Assembly: GCA_937930495.1 (NCBI GenBank)
Contig: CALGKL010000154.1
Span: 1 to 8,048, forward strand
DNA from: an uncultured Gloeocapsa sp.
Lineage (GTDB): Bacteria > Cyanobacteriota > Cyanobacteriia > Cyanobacteriales > Gloeocapsaceae
Length of the DNA: 8,048 nucleotides
Direction of reading: 5' to 3'
The notes beneath the pieces were generated by a model. It searched no databases, was not told the origin of the DNA, and saw only the letters and a program-made list of their open reading frames with translations. Position numbers and translations under genes: made by a program. Shown here piece by piece: positions 1 through 7,172 of the stretch; position 1 is the first letter of the stretch; every line of letters starts with the position of its first letter.

Positions 1-113
1 TCTTTGCCAGTACTAGTATGGCTAAAGTGATGCTTTTTGCCTTGATTGTGGCATTTCTGCAATATCGTCCAGCAGGTTTATTCCCGCAAAAAGGTCGTAC
101 GGTGGAGAACTAA
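1..113 (+). CDS. urtB: urea ABC transporter permease UrtB, C-terminal fragment
   Basis: Only the last 36 codons are in the window (reading frame begins at base 3, stop TAA 111-113); the start lies to the left. The visible part reads as a hydrophobic final membrane segment (VMLFALIVAFLQ) followed by YRPAGLFPQKGRTVEN. This RP-x-GLFP-x-KGR ending is typical of LivH/UrtB-type branched-chain-amino-acid/urea permeases. UrtB pairs with UrtC to form the membrane channel of the UrtABCDE high-affinity urea importer in the plasma membrane. It ends 5 nt before urtC, so the two are almost certainly co-transcribed. Identification rests on this short tail plus the urtCDE genes that follow directly; either alone would be weaker. 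Confidence 0.85.
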   Translation, partial: FASTSMAKVMLFALIVAFLQYRPAGLFPQKGRTVEN

Positions 114-118
114 CATAA

Positions 119-1282
119 ATGACCAACAAGTACTCTTCCAAATCTATCGCTACAGAAGTAGTTATTGTAGTAACTCTTGCCTTGGTTTTGATGTTTGTCG
201 TGCCTCCTTTCTTAACATCGATCGGGCAGGGATTTAGGGTAAATCTATTGGGTCGATTCCTTGCCCTTGCCATTGCAGGTTTAGCTATTGATTTAACCTG
301 GGGCTACACAGGACTATTGAGTTTGGGACATGGCGTATTTTTTGCTTTAGGAGGATATGCCTTGGCGATGCATCTAAAACTGCAGTTTCCCCCTGGCACC
401 ACCCAAACATTACCCTCTTTTATGCCTCTCTATGGAGTGAAAGAACTGCCTTGGCTTTGGCAACCATTCTTTTCCTTTCCTTTTACGATCGGGGCAGTTA
501 TCTTTATCCCTGCTATTTTAGGCGGACTAATAGGCTATTTAATCTTTCGCAACCGAATTAGGGGAGTATATTTTTCCATTCTGACCCAAGCTTTAACTAT
601 TATCTTCTTCAACTTTTTTAACGGACAGCAAAAACTAATCAACGGTACAAACGGACTGACGGACTTCCAGACCCTATTTGGGTATAGAGTAAGTGCACCA
701 GAAACTCAAACAGCATTTTATTGGCTAACGATCGTTATTTTAGGACTGAGTTATTGGGTGTGTCGATGGCTGACCAGCGGCAGATTTGGACGGTTATTAG
801 TAGCAATTAGGGATGACGAACCAAGAGCGAGATTTACAGGTTACAATCCCACTACTATCAAAGTATTTATCTTTGCTACATCAGCCGCTATTGCAGGGAT
901 TGCTGGCGCTCTTTATACACCCCAAACTGGTATTATTTCACCCAAGGCGATGGATATTTCCTTCTCGATCGAGATGGTAATTTGGGTGGCAGTGGGAGGT
1001 AGATCATCTCTGGTAGGAGCTATATTAGGAACACTGATAGTTAACTTTGCCAAAAGTCTTCTCAGTGAAACATTTGCGCAAATTTGGCTCTTCTTTCAAG
1101 GCGGTTTATTTTTACTGGTTGTAATGTTATTACCCGATGGCATAGTGGGTTGGCTGAGAACTGAAGGCATAGAAATTTTAGAAAAGATGACGGGTAAACG
1201 GCAACTTTTTACCTATCCCCAAATAGAACTCGAAAAAGCAGAATTAGAAATAGATGAAAGCTATGAACATCCTAGAGATTGA
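119..1282 (+). CDS. urtC: urea ABC transporter permease UrtC
   Basis: A 387-residue polytopic membrane protein of the LivM/UrtC family, the second permease subunit of the urea importer. Hydrophobic segments are visible at about residues 13-35, 43-62, 70-86, 121-143, 150-166, 199-215, 247-266, 283-310 and 322-340. Family landmarks are GLLSLGHGVFFALGGYA (65-81), the cytoplasmic coupling region around GRFGRLLVAIRDDEPRARFTGYN (221-243), which contacts the ATPases, and GGRSSLVGAILGT (293-305). A charged cytoplasmic tail of about 40 residues follows the last membrane span. The ATG at 119 is preceded by GGAG at 104-107, a rather long spacing of 11 nt. Its 3' end overlaps urtD, implying translational coupling. 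Length and motifs look normal and intact. Confidence 0.95.
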   Translation: MTNKYSSKSIATEVVIVVTLALVLMFVVPPFLTSIGQGFRVNLLGRFLALAIAGLAIDLTWGYTGLLSLGHGVFFALGGYALAMHLKLQFPPGTTQTLPSFMPLYGVKELPWLWQPFFSFPFTIGAVIFIPAILGGLIGYLIFRNRIRGVYFSILTQALTIIFFNFFNGQQKLINGTNGLTDFQTLFGYRVSAPETQTAFYWLTIVILGLSYWVCRWLTSGRFGRLLVAIRDDEPRARFTGYNPTTIKVFIFATSAAIAGIAGALYTPQTGIISPKAMDISFSIEMVIWVAVGGRSSLVGAILGTLIVNFAKSLLSETFAQIWLFFQGGLFLLVVMLLPDGIVGWLRTEGIEILEKMTGKRQLFTYPQIELEKAELEIDESYEHPRD

Positions 1283-2018
1283 ACATCTTACTGTTAGTTT
1301 TGATGGATTCAAAGCCTTGAATGACTTAAATTTCTCCATGGAAATAGGGGAGTTACGCACAATTATAGGTCCCAACGGAGCTGGTAAAACCACCTTTTTA
1401 GATACCATTACCGGTAAGGTCAAACCCACTATTGGGCAAGTTCGCTTCAAGAGCAAAGACATCCGCCTTTACAGTGAGTTTGAAATTGCAAGGATGGGGT
1501 TAGGACGCAAGTTTCAAACGCCTAGAGTTTATGTCAATCTTACTGTCAGAGAAAACTTAGAACTTGCCAGCAATCGCCACAAAGACCTCTGTAATACTCT
1601 ATTCCGTTCTGTTTCTGTAGTAGAAAAACGATCGGTAGATGAACTATTAGCCTTTATTAACTTAAAAAATAAACAACACTTAAAAGGGGGGCTTTTATCC
1701 CATGGGGAAAAACAGTGGTTAGAAATTGGCATGTTAATTGCACAGTCCCCCGACCTACTTTTACTAGATGAACCAGTGGCTGGTCTAACCGATGAAGAAA
1801 CAGAAAAGACAGGTAATCTTCTCAAGTCCCTAGCGGGAGAGCACTCAATCATTGTGATTGAACATGATATGGAATTTGTGCGCCAAATTGCTCAAAAGGT
1901 TACAGTTCTGCATCAAGGGAGTGTTTTGTGTGAGGGAGACATGACAGCAATTCAATCCGATCCTAGAGTGATAGAAGTTTACTTGGGAGCACAGGAGGAA
2001 GTAAATGTTGACCATTAG
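1254..2018 (+). CDS. urtD: urea ABC transporter ATP-binding protein UrtD
   Basis: A 254-residue ABC ATPase, the LivG-like subunit of the UrtDE pair that powers urea import from the cytoplasmic face. Visible motifs: Walker A GPNGAGKT (39-46), Q-loop Gln88, signature LSHGEKQ (148-154; the family's degenerate form of LSGGQ), Walker B LLLLDEP (168-174) and switch histidine His204 in IEHD. The N-terminal ILEIEHLTVSFDGFKAL is characteristic of UrtD and separates it from UrtE. It overlaps the end of urtC by 29 nt. A second in-frame ATG at 1263 (protein starting MNILEIEH) would shorten the overlap to 20 nt and is equally plausible, because neither start has a clear Shine-Dalgarno sequence. No missing residues seen. 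Confidence 0.95.
   Translation: MKAMNILEIEHLTVSFDGFKALNDLNFSMEIGELRTIIGPNGAGKTTFLDTITGKVKPTIGQVRFKSKDIRLYSEFEIARMGLGRKFQTPRVYVNLTVRENLELASNRHKDLCNTLFRSVSVVEKRSVDELLAFINLKNKQHLKGGLLSHGEKQWLEIGMLIAQSPDLLLLDEPVAGLTDEETEKTGNLLKSLAGEHSIIVIEHDMEFVRQIAQKVTVLHQGSVLCEGDMTAIQSDPRVIEVYLGAQEEVNVDH
1993..1998 (+). promoter_or_regulatory. strong Shine-Dalgarno of urtE
   Basis: A perfect AGGAGG lies within the 3' end of urtD, 6 nt before the ATG at 2005. It fixes the urtE start and is the strongest ribosome binding site in the window. It may compensate for the 14-nt overlap with urtD by promoting re-initiation. Confidence 0.85.
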
Positions 2019-2706
2019 TGGGCTGGATGTTTTTTATGGTCAAAGCCATATACTGCGGCAAGTTGATCTGCACGTAAATCAAGGCGAAATTGTTTGTTTG
2101 ATTGGTCGCAATGGCGTTGGCAAGACTACCTTACTTAAAACCATTATCGGTCTATTAGCGCCCAAAACAGGAGACATCAGATTTGAAGACCGATCGTTGC
2201 TGTCCCTACCTGCCTACCAACGCGCCCAGATGGGCATTGGCTATGTACCCCAGGGGCGAGAAATACTACCGCGGCTGACAGTGCGAGAAAACCTACTTTT
2301 AGGTCTAGAAGCAAGACGCACAAAAAAAATAGATGTGGGGGCAACACTAGCGGAAATCTTCGAGTTATTTCCTGTCCTAGAATCGATGCAAAACCGAATG
2401 GGGGGAGACCTCAGCGGCGGTCAGCAACAACAATTAGCTATAGCAAGAGCTTTACTAGGTAAACCAAAAGTATTGATGCTAGATGAACCAACCGAGGGAA
2501 TTCAGCCTTCCATTATTTTAGAAATTGAGGCTGCTGTAAGAAAAATTGTCACTGACACCAAAATCGGCGTTCTTTTGGTAGAACAACATCTCCACTTTGT
2601 CAAACAGGCAGACTACTACTACGCTATGCAGAAGGGTAGTATAGTTGCCTCTGGCCCTACCACGGAGCTGACAAATCAAATCATTCAGCAATATCTTTCG
2701 GTTTAG
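2005..2706 (+). CDS. urtE: urea ABC transporter ATP-binding protein UrtE
   Basis: A 233-residue ABC ATPase, the LivF-like partner of UrtD. Motifs in order: Walker A GRNGVGKT (34-41), Q-loop Gln83 in the YVPQGREI stretch typical of LivF/UrtE, signature LSGGQQQQ (136-143), Walker B VLMLDEP (156-162) followed by TEGIQPSI, and switch His195 in VEQH. The TEGIQP form is typical of UrtE. It overlaps urtD by 14 nt and starts at an ATG with an excellent AGGAGG. It is the last urt gene; 57 nt separate it from ureA on the same strand, so read-through into the urease genes is likely. Complete, with all ATPase residues present. Confidence 0.95.
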   Translation: MLTISGLDVFYGQSHILRQVDLHVNQGEIVCLIGRNGVGKTTLLKTIIGLLAPKTGDIRFEDRSLLSLPAYQRAQMGIGYVPQGREILPRLTVRENLLLGLEARRTKKIDVGATLAEIFELFPVLESMQNRMGGDLSGGQQQQLAIARALLGKPKVLMLDEPTEGIQPSIILEIEAAVRKIVTDTKIGVLLVEQHLHFVKQADYYYAMQKGSIVASGPTTELTNQIIQQYLSV

Positions 2707-2709
2707 AAC

Positions 2710-2738
2710 TTGACTAATTTACACCTATCTCATAAAAG
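2710..2738 (+). promoter_or_regulatory. possible internal promoter ahead of ureA
   Basis: In the 57-nt gap between urtE and ureA, TTGACT (2710-2715; 5 of 6 match to TTGACA) is followed after 17 nt by TAAAAG (2733-2738), a moderate -10 match. The spacing is ideal, and the putative transcript would start about 15-20 nt before the ureA ATG at 2764. It could allow ureABC to be transcribed independently of the transporter. I see no GTA-N8-TAC NtcA site here. AT-rich DNA yields such matches easily, so this is only a candidate. Confidence 0.3.
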
Positions 2739-2763
2739 TAGAAACAGAAATATTTTTTATCCC

Positions 2764-3078
2764 ATGGAAATCAGCCCCCAAGAAAAGGACAAATTGTTAA
2801 TCTTTACGGCAGCTTTGTTGGCAGAGCGACGCCAGCAAAAAGGACTTAAGCTAAATTATCCTGAAGCAGTCGCTTTAATTAGTGCTACAATTTTAGAAGG
2901 AGCCAGAGAAGGCAAAACCGTGGCTCAATTGATGAGTGAAGGCACATCAATTCTGACCAAGGATGACGTAATGGAAGGAATCGCCGAAATGATCAATGAA
3001 GTGCAAGTTGAGGCTACTTTCCCTGATGGCACTAAACTAGTTACTGTGCACCAGCCAATCAGAGAGGCTAAATTATGA
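2764..3078 (+). CDS. ureA: urease gamma subunit UreA
   Basis: A 104-residue protein matching the roughly 100-residue bacterial urease gamma subunit, one of three structural subunits of the cytoplasmic (UreABC)3 enzyme. It begins [23 protein letters not shown] and contains [11 protein letters not shown] (30-40), [13 protein letters not shown] (45-57) and the conserved end VTVHQPI (93-99). I chose the ATG at 2764. The frame stays open back to a TTG at 2710, but the extra 18 residues have no counterpart in the family. The Shine-Dalgarno ahead of 2764 is poor. The stop overlaps the ureB start as ATGA (3075-3078), a classic coupled junction that keeps subunit synthesis stoichiometric. Confidence 0.95.
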   Translation: MEISPQEKDKLLIFTAALLAERRQQKGLKLNYPEAVALISATILEGAREGKTVAQLMSEGTSILTKDDVMEGIAEMINEVQVEATFPDGTKLVTVHQPIREAKL

Positions 3079-3389
3079 TTCCAGGGGAGATCATTGTTTC
3101 TTCTGAAAATATTATTTTGAATGAAGGTAAACCCACCTTAATCATTAGCGTAGCTAACCAGGGAGATCGTCCCATACAGGTAGGTTCCCACTATCATTTT
3201 TATGAAGTCAACAGCGCCCTATCCTTCGATCGAGAACGGACAAAGGGCATGCGCTTAGACATTCCTGCTGGCACTGCAACCCGTTTCGAACCAGGAGACA
3301 CGAAAGAAGTAAGGCTCATTCCCTATGGCGGCAGGAGAGAAATCTATGGATTTAATGCCCAAATCGAGGGAAAACTGCCCGATTCGTAA
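3075..3389 (+). CDS. ureB: urease beta subunit UreB
   Basis: A 104-residue urease beta subunit, normal for bacteria in which beta and gamma are separate polypeptides. It starts MIPGEI, typical of UreB. It has the conserved [10 protein letters not shown] (38-46, with His39 and His41), [14 protein letters not shown] (62-75) and the C-terminal [10 protein letters not shown] (92-101). The ATG at 3075 overlaps the ureA stop by 4 nt and has GAGG at 3064-3067, 7 nt upstream. It contributes to the trimeric enzyme core and helps position the UreC flap. A 37-nt gap follows before ureC. No anomalies seen. Confidence 0.95.
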   Translation: MIPGEIIVSSENIILNEGKPTLIISVANQGDRPIQVGSHYHFYEVNSALSFDRERTKGMRLDIPAGTATRFEPGDTKEVRLIPYGGRREIYGFNAQIEGKLPDS

Positions 3390-3426
3390 TTTTGATGTCC
3401 CACTATTCAACTTTTTAGAGGTTAAG

Positions 3427-5133
3427 ATGAGTTACTTAATGAATCGCCGCGCCTACAGTGATATGTACGGTCCCACTGTAGGCGATCGAGTACGCCTAGC
3501 GGACACAGAGCTTTTTGCAGAAGTAGAACAAGATTTGACTGTTTACGGAGAGGAAGTAAAGTTTGGTGGTGGTAAGGTAATCCGCGACGGCATGGGACAA
3601 TCTCCTATTTCTAATGGTGATGGAGCGGTAGACACCGTGATTACTAACGCTTTAATCATTGATTGGTGGGGGATCGTCAAAGCTGATGTGGGCATAAAAG
3701 ATGGCAAAATTCACAAAATTGGTAAGGCAGGAAATCCCTACACCCAGGATCAGGTAACTATCATCATTGGACCTGGCACAGAAGCGATTGCTGGGGAAGG
3801 AATGATTTTGACGGCAGGCGGAATAGATGCTCACATTCACTTTGTTTGCCCGCAACAGATAGAAGTGGCGATCGCATCAGGTATTACTACCATGATTGGC
3901 GGTGGCACCGGACCTAGTGCAGGAACTTCTGCCACTACTTGTACCCCTGGACCTTGGCACATACAGCGCATGTTAGAAGCGGCGGAGGCTTTCCCTATGA
4001 ATTTAGGCTTTTTAGGTAAAGGGAATAGTGCTAAGCCGGAAGGATTACGGGAACAAGTGAGGGCTGGTGCGCTTGGTCTAAAACTCCATGAAGATTGGGG
4101 TACCACACCAGCAGCGATCGATGCTTGTTTATCGGTTGCCGATGAATACGATGTTCAAGTGGCTATCCATACCGATACTTTGAATGAGTCGGGCTTCGTG
4201 GAAAATACTATCCGTGCTTTTAAGCAGAGAGTAATTCATACTTACCATACGGAGGGAGCAGGAGGGGGACATGCGCCAGACATTATTAAAGTTTGTGGGG
4301 AGCCTAATGTGCTTCCTTCTTCTACTAATCCCACCAGACCTTACACCTTGAATACCCTGGAAGAACACTTAGATATGTTGATGGTTTGTCACCATCTTGA
4401 TCCCAATATACCTGAAGATGTTGCTTTTGCTGAGTCGCGCATTCGGCGCGAGACGATCGCGGCGGAGGATATTCTGCACGACCTGGGGGCTTTTAGCATT
4501 ATTGCCTCTGACTCCCAAGCCATGGGCAGGGTGGGAGAAGTAATCACCCGTACTTGGCAAACCGCCCACAAAATGAAGTTGCAGAGGGGAGCACTGGCAG
4601 AAGAATATCGAGGCGATAATTTCCGCATCAGACGTTACGTAGCCAAGTATACAATCAATCCTGCTATTGCCCATGGCATTTCCAAGTATGTGGGTTCGAT
4701 CGAGGAAGGGAAATATGCCGATCTTTGTCTATGGAAACCCGCCTTTTTTGGGGTAAAGCCTTCTATGGTCATAAAAGGTGGGGCAATTGCCTGGGCACAA
4801 ATGGGAGATGCCAATGCGAGTATTCCCACTCCTCAACCTATACATATGCGTCCCATGTTTGGCAGTTATGGCAGGGCATTAAATAGGACATCATTTACTT
4901 TTGTATCGAAAATTGCTTTAGAGTTAGGTGTACCCGATCATCTTGGTTTAAGTAAGACTGTGTTGCCAGTAGAAAATACGCGCACGATCGGGAAGAAAGA
5001 CCTCAAATTAAACGATTATTTACCTGTCATGGAAGTTGATCCTGAAACCTATGAGGTGCGGGCGGATGGCGAACTACTTACCTGCGAACCTGCTTTAGAA
5101 CTACCAATGACCCAGCGTTACTTTTTATTTTAG
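3427..5133 (+). CDS. ureC: urease alpha (catalytic) subunit UreC
   Basis: A 568-residue nickel amidohydrolase, the normal UreC length, which hydrolyses urea to ammonia and carbamate in the cytoplasm. The active-site set is complete, numbered from this start (+2 relative to Klebsiella): Ni ligands His136 and His138 (DAHIHF), the lysine to be carbamylated Lys219 ([10 protein letters not shown]), His221, Ni ligands His248 and His274, flap Cys321 and catalytic His322 (MVCHHLDP), Arg338 and Asp362 (IASDSQ). The C-terminus MTQRYFLF is typical. The ATG at 3427 has GAGG at 3417-3420 with 6-nt spacing and gives the family N-terminus [17 protein letters not shown]. The frame is open back to an ATG at 3325, but that would overlap ureB and add 34 unrelated residues. 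It is the last gene of the + strand block, with only 21 nt before the convergent ureD stop. Confidence 0.97.
   Translation: MSYLMNRRAYSDMYGPTVGDRVRLADTELFAEVEQDLTVYGEEVKFGGGKVIRDGMGQSPISNGDGAVDTVITNALIIDWWGIVKADVGIKDGKIHKIGKAGNPYTQDQVTIIIGPGTEAIAGEGMILTAGGIDAHIHFVCPQQIEVAIASGITTMIGGGTGPSAGTSATTCTPGPWHIQRMLEAAEAFPMNLGFLGKGNSAKPEGLREQVRAGALGLKLHEDWGTTPAAIDACLSVADEYDVQVAIHTDTLNESGFVENTIRAFKQRVIHTYHTEGAGGGHAPDIIKVCGEPNVLPSSTNPTRPYTLNTLEEHLDMLMVCHHLDPNIPEDVAFAESRIRRETIAAEDILHDLGAFSIIASDSQAMGRVGEVITRTWQTAHKMKLQRGALAEEYRGDNFRIRRYVAKYTINPAIAHGISKYVGSIEEGKYADLCLWKPAFFGVKPSMVIKGGAIAWAQMGDANASIPTPQPIHMRPMFGSYGRALNRTSFTFVSKIALELGVPDHLGLSKTVLPVENTRTIGKKDLKLNDYLPVMEVDPETYEVRADGELLTCEPALELPMTQRYFLF
3868..3875. 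repeat. perfect HIP1 octamer GCGATCGC
   Basis: A perfect copy of the cyanobacterial Highly Iterated Palindrome inside ureC. Its CGATCG core occurs at least 20 times in the window, at 219, 486, 729, 966, 1629, 2191, 3227, 3483, 3869, 4115, 4454, 4697, 4985, 5459, 5719, 5798, 5872, 5909, 7323 and 7987. About 2 would be expected by chance, which supports a cyanobacterial source. Confidence 0.85.
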
Positions 5134-5135
5134 CT

Positions 5136-5153
5136 GAGTAAAATTCCCTGCAT
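5136..5153 (+). repeat. copy A of a 17-18 bp repeat at the ureC/ureD junction
   Basis: GAGTAAAATTCCCTGCAT fills most of the 21-nt gap between the convergent stops of ureC and ureD. The same sequence, minus one T, recurs in the same orientation at 7829-7845 in the convergent gap between ureG and the GNAT gene. Function is unknown. It has no hairpin or T-run that would make it an obvious terminator. Confidence 0.5.
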
Positions 5154-5154
5154 A

Positions 5155-5985
5155 TCAAATCTGCCACACAGCCGGAATATGAGCTTCTCTGTGGGTATAC
5201 ATCTCTCTTAAGCAGTGCCAAAGTAAGATAAATTTTTGTCGACATACGGCAGTTGAGTTGCCCCGATAACGACAAACTAATCCCTTTTGTAGGCGCGTAA
5301 TAAAAATTTCATCTCCGTCTGTGGGTAAAAGAGAACGTAGGGAATCAATTATTTCTGGCGTAACCACTTTGCCAATAAACCAAAAAGTACCAGTAGTTGA
5401 TTGATTCCATAAACCGTTGTAGCTTCTTGCTATATCCTCTTGTCCAACTAGAAACTGTCGATCGATCCATATAGGATCGCCATTTTGCCAAACTTCTATA
5501 TGGTTTTGCCAAATCCCATTCCTAAATTTCTCATTCCTAGCGGTACGTCCAAAGCGGTTAATTTCCCAGCCAAAACAGAGGGCGTTTTCACCTAATTCAA
5601 TAGTTAGATTTTGTCTAAATTTAGCCGCTGCAAACAAGATTGTTTCTTGAGGAAGCCATTCCAAAATACTATTTTCTTTTAATACCAATTGAATATTTTG
5701 AACAGCAAAATTTTGCTCCGATCGGTAGACTTTTGTAGCTGCAGCATTGGTAATTAGTACAGAACAGTTGTTATCGAGTTGACAACTAATCGATAACCGA
5801 TCGCCAGCTACTATCCCCCCTGCCGTGTGTAAGATAACATTATGACAGCATTCTATTCCTTCTGGATATAACGATCGTTGTAATTTTAACGGCGCAGAAG
5901 CAAAGGAACGATCGAGCCAAGTGAGACCATTTTTGGTCTTAAAAGATATGCTTAATTCTCCTAGCCAACCCCTATGCAAAATCAA
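5155..5985 (-). CDS. ureD: urease accessory protein UreD
   Basis: A 276-residue UreD (UreH) scaffold protein of the urease activation complex. It binds apo-urease and recruits UreF and UreG for nickel insertion. Family landmarks: APLKLQRSLYPEG (31-43), HTAGGIVAGDRL (53-64), AAATKVYRS (81-89), WLPQETILF (110-118), GWEINRFGRTARNE (139-152) and the C-terminus PAVWQI. The start is unusual. An in-frame TAA lies two codons upstream and the only internal Met is near residue 262, so initiation must use a non-ATG codon. TTG at 5985 overlaps the ureF stop as TTGA. TTG at 5979 is better spaced (6 nt) from AAGAG at 5990-5986 and would give 274 residues. Weak initiation coupled to ureF would keep UreD low. 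It is last in the ureE-ureF-ureD order and convergent with ureC. Confidence 0.93.
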   Translation of the reverse strand: MILHRGWLGELSISFKTKNGLTWLDRSFASAPLKLQRSLYPEGIECCHNVILHTAGGIVAGDRLSISCQLDNNCSVLITNAAATKVYRSEQNFAVQNIQLVLKENSILEWLPQETILFAAAKFRQNLTIELGENALCFGWEINRFGRTARNEKFRNGIWQNHIEVWQNGDPIWIDRQFLVGQEDIARSYNGLWNQSTTGTFWFIGKVVTPEIIDSLRSLLPTDGDEIFITRLQKGLVCRYRGNSTAVCRQKFILLWHCLREMYTHREAHIPAVWQI

Positions 5986-6644
5986 CTCTTAAATAATCTA
6001 GTGTACTGAGTCTCGTGTCCCATACTCGCAAGAGCTAAACCGATACTACAGCTTTGCAATTCATCATCTTTTAGAGATAAGATAGTAGGGATAACATTCA
6101 TAATCTCAGTATGTAGATTGAATAGGATTTTTTGACCAAGAGTCTGTCCAATGGGAATAGATCGGATTCCAGCACTAACAAGATTTGATACCCAAGCGAA
6201 TAAAAAGCTACTCACAGCATCGGATAGACTTATTCCCCAATGGTAAGCAACTATGGCAAAAGCAACAGTAAAATTGCAAGGTTCTAATTCGGAGTAGCTA
6301 TTCTTTTCAGTGGCACAAATATCATTAAATAACTTAATTAAAGCATTGCCCGTCTGCCAATTTTGAAAACGTAATTCTTCACTTTCTCTTTGGGCTGAAA
6401 GCCATTTATTCCAAGCTCTAATTTTGCTCAGATTCTCGGTAGGAATATTCTGATAAGTCCTGACTAAAATACCACAGTCAATCCTAACTGAACCATAATT
6501 TAACTCTTGTCTCAACCAGTAATCTAGAGAAAGATGATCATAAATAACTCCTTTCTCAACTAAAAATTCAATTCCTTCGGAATAACTGTAGGTACCGACA
6601 GGTAGTTGGGGACTTGATAACTGCAGTAATGCTAATAAGGACAT
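5982..6644 (-). CDS. ureF: urease accessory protein UreF
   Basis: A 220-residue, mostly helical UreF, which bridges UreD and UreG in the activation complex and is thought to act on UreG's GTPase cycle. Recognisable segments: LLALLQLSSPQLPVGTYSYSEGIE (3-26), RESEELR (87-93), AYHWGISLSDAV (133-144), GIRSIPIGQTLGQ (159-171) and the conserved C-terminus ASMGHETQYTRLFKS (206-220). I prefer the ATG at 6644, 10 nt after the ureE stop. A GTG at 6677 would add 11 residues and overlap ureE by 23 nt, but has no better ribosome site. The gene looks AT-rich: bases 6301-6360 contain 20 G/C of 60, against 33 of 60 in ureC at 4501-4560. It ends overlapping the ureD start. Confidence 0.92.
   Translation of the reverse strand: MSLLALLQLSSPQLPVGTYSYSEGIEFLVEKGVIYDHLSLDYWLRQELNYGSVRIDCGILVRTYQNIPTENLSKIRAWNKWLSAQRESEELRFQNWQTGNALIKLFNDICATEKNSYSELEPCNFTVAFAIVAYHWGISLSDAVSSFLFAWVSNLVSAGIRSIPIGQTLGQKILFNLHTEIMNVIPTILSLKDDELQSCSIGLALASMGHETQYTRLFKS
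5986..5990 (-). promoter_or_regulatory. probable Shine-Dalgarno bearing on the ureD start
   Basis: AAGAG (minus strand 5990 to 5986) sits inside the last codons of ureF. It directly abuts TTG 5985, too close for normal initiation, but is 6 nt from TTG 5979. This favours the second TTG as the real ureD start. Confidence 0.45.
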
Positions 6645-6654
6645 AATCTCATAT

Positions 6655-7095
6655 CTAATGGTGATGCTGATAGGCACCAGACTCGGGCATAAAAGGGACT
6701 ATTTCGGGAGTGATTGTTACATCCATATCCAATAACATTTTTTCAATTACAGGGTCAGGATGCAATCGTAACCAAGAGGAATTAATTTCTAGGGGGACGT
6801 GGCGATTACCCAAATGATAAGCAGCCCTTAGCAGAGCCTTAGAGTCTGCCGCTGTGATAGTTAATACTTGCTCTGCCTTAGCTACAACTTGTAAAATTAG
6901 AGATAATTCTGTGATTTGAATATAGTCTCCTGCCCGTAAGTGGTTGCCACGGGGAAACTGTAAGGGAATCAGTTCCCCTTTTGTTTTTTCCCAGTTTATG
7001 ATAGTTCTGGCTCTATCTTCAGCAGAAACTTCTAGGATGCCATCTTTTACATAACTTGCCGATTGAGGTAAGACAACTGCTGAATAGGTGGGCAT
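6655..7095 (-). CDS. ureE: urease accessory protein UreE, nickel metallochaperone
   Basis: A 146-residue UreE, which delivers nickel to the UreD-UreF-UreG-apourease complex. The N-terminal part carries the peptide-binding-like domain (ELIPLQFPRGNHLRAGDYI, 41-59). The metal-binding domain contains AAYHLGNRHVPLEI (91-104), in which His94 and His99 correspond to the family's His-x4-His Ni site at the dimer interface. The C-terminus is AYQHHH, a very short His cluster compared with the long His-rich tails of enterobacterial UreE, so storage capacity is probably low. It starts at an ATG with no visible Shine-Dalgarno. It is first in the minus-strand ureE-ureF-ureD unit, and its upstream region is shared with divergent ureG. 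Confidence 0.93.
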   Translation of the reverse strand: MPTYSAVVLPQSASYVKDGILEVSAEDRARTIINWEKTKGELIPLQFPRGNHLRAGDYIQITELSLILQVVAKAEQVLTITAADSKALLRAAYHLGNRHVPLEINSSWLRLHPDPVIEKMLLDMDVTITPEIVPFMPESGAYQHHH

Positions 7096-7172
7096 GTTGA
7101 TAATTTATACTATTTTAACGACACTAAGAATTTGCTAGTATTTTAGCATGTTTTTTAAGAGGTAATGTAACT
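7096..7172. promoter_or_regulatory. divergent ureE/ureG promoter region
   Basis: This 77-nt, AT-rich gap lies between two divergent starts, so it must hold the signals for ureE-ureF-ureD and, unless one lies inside ureE, for ureG. On the minus strand TATAAA (7109-7104) is a possible -10 that would leave ureE with a leader of only a few nucleotides. On the + strand TATACT (7106-7111; 5 of 6 to TATAAT) is a possible ureG -10. The two overlap, so firing may be mutually exclusive. I found no convincing -35 at 17 nt for either and no exact GTA-N8-TAC NtcA site. Confidence 0.45.
7157..7162 (+). promoter_or_regulatory. Shine-Dalgarno of ureG
   Basis: AAGAGG lies 10 nt before the ATG at 7173. It is somewhat distant but is the only purine-rich candidate, and supports the chosen ureG start. 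Confidence 0.5.

Noticed and set aside
2710..2763. Longer UreA starting at TTG 2710
   Set aside because: The extra 18 residues do not fit the family length of about 100, and the ATG at 2764 gives the typical N-terminus ending in [10 protein letters not shown].
3325..3426. Longer UreC starting at ATG 3325
   Set aside because: It would lie mostly inside ureB; the ATG at 3427 has GAGG 6 nt upstream and yields the normal 568-residue UreC.
3652..4829. Antisense open frames opposite ureC
   Set aside because: Their sequences show no family features and they shadow a strongly conserved coding region.
5131..5160. Bidirectional terminator between ureC and ureD
   Set aside because: No inverted repeat with T-run is visible in or around the 21-nt gap.
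5463..5479. Hairpin CGATCC-ATATA-GGATCG
   Set aside because: Internal to ureD and overlapping a HIP1 core; likely incidental.
5770..5797. 8-bp perfect inverted repeat GTTATCGA/TCGATAAC
   Set aside because: It lies inside conserved ureD coding sequence; one or two such repeats are expected by chance in 8 kb.
6645..6677. UreF start at GTG 6677
   Set aside because: It would overlap ureE by 23 nt with no Shine-Dalgarno; the ATG at 6644 begins just before the conserved LLALLQLSSP. Not fully excluded.
7138..7151. Possible NtcA site beginning GTA at 7138
   Set aside because: The base triplet 8 nt later is TGT, not TAC; the GTAs at 7162 and 7167 also lack a paired TAC.
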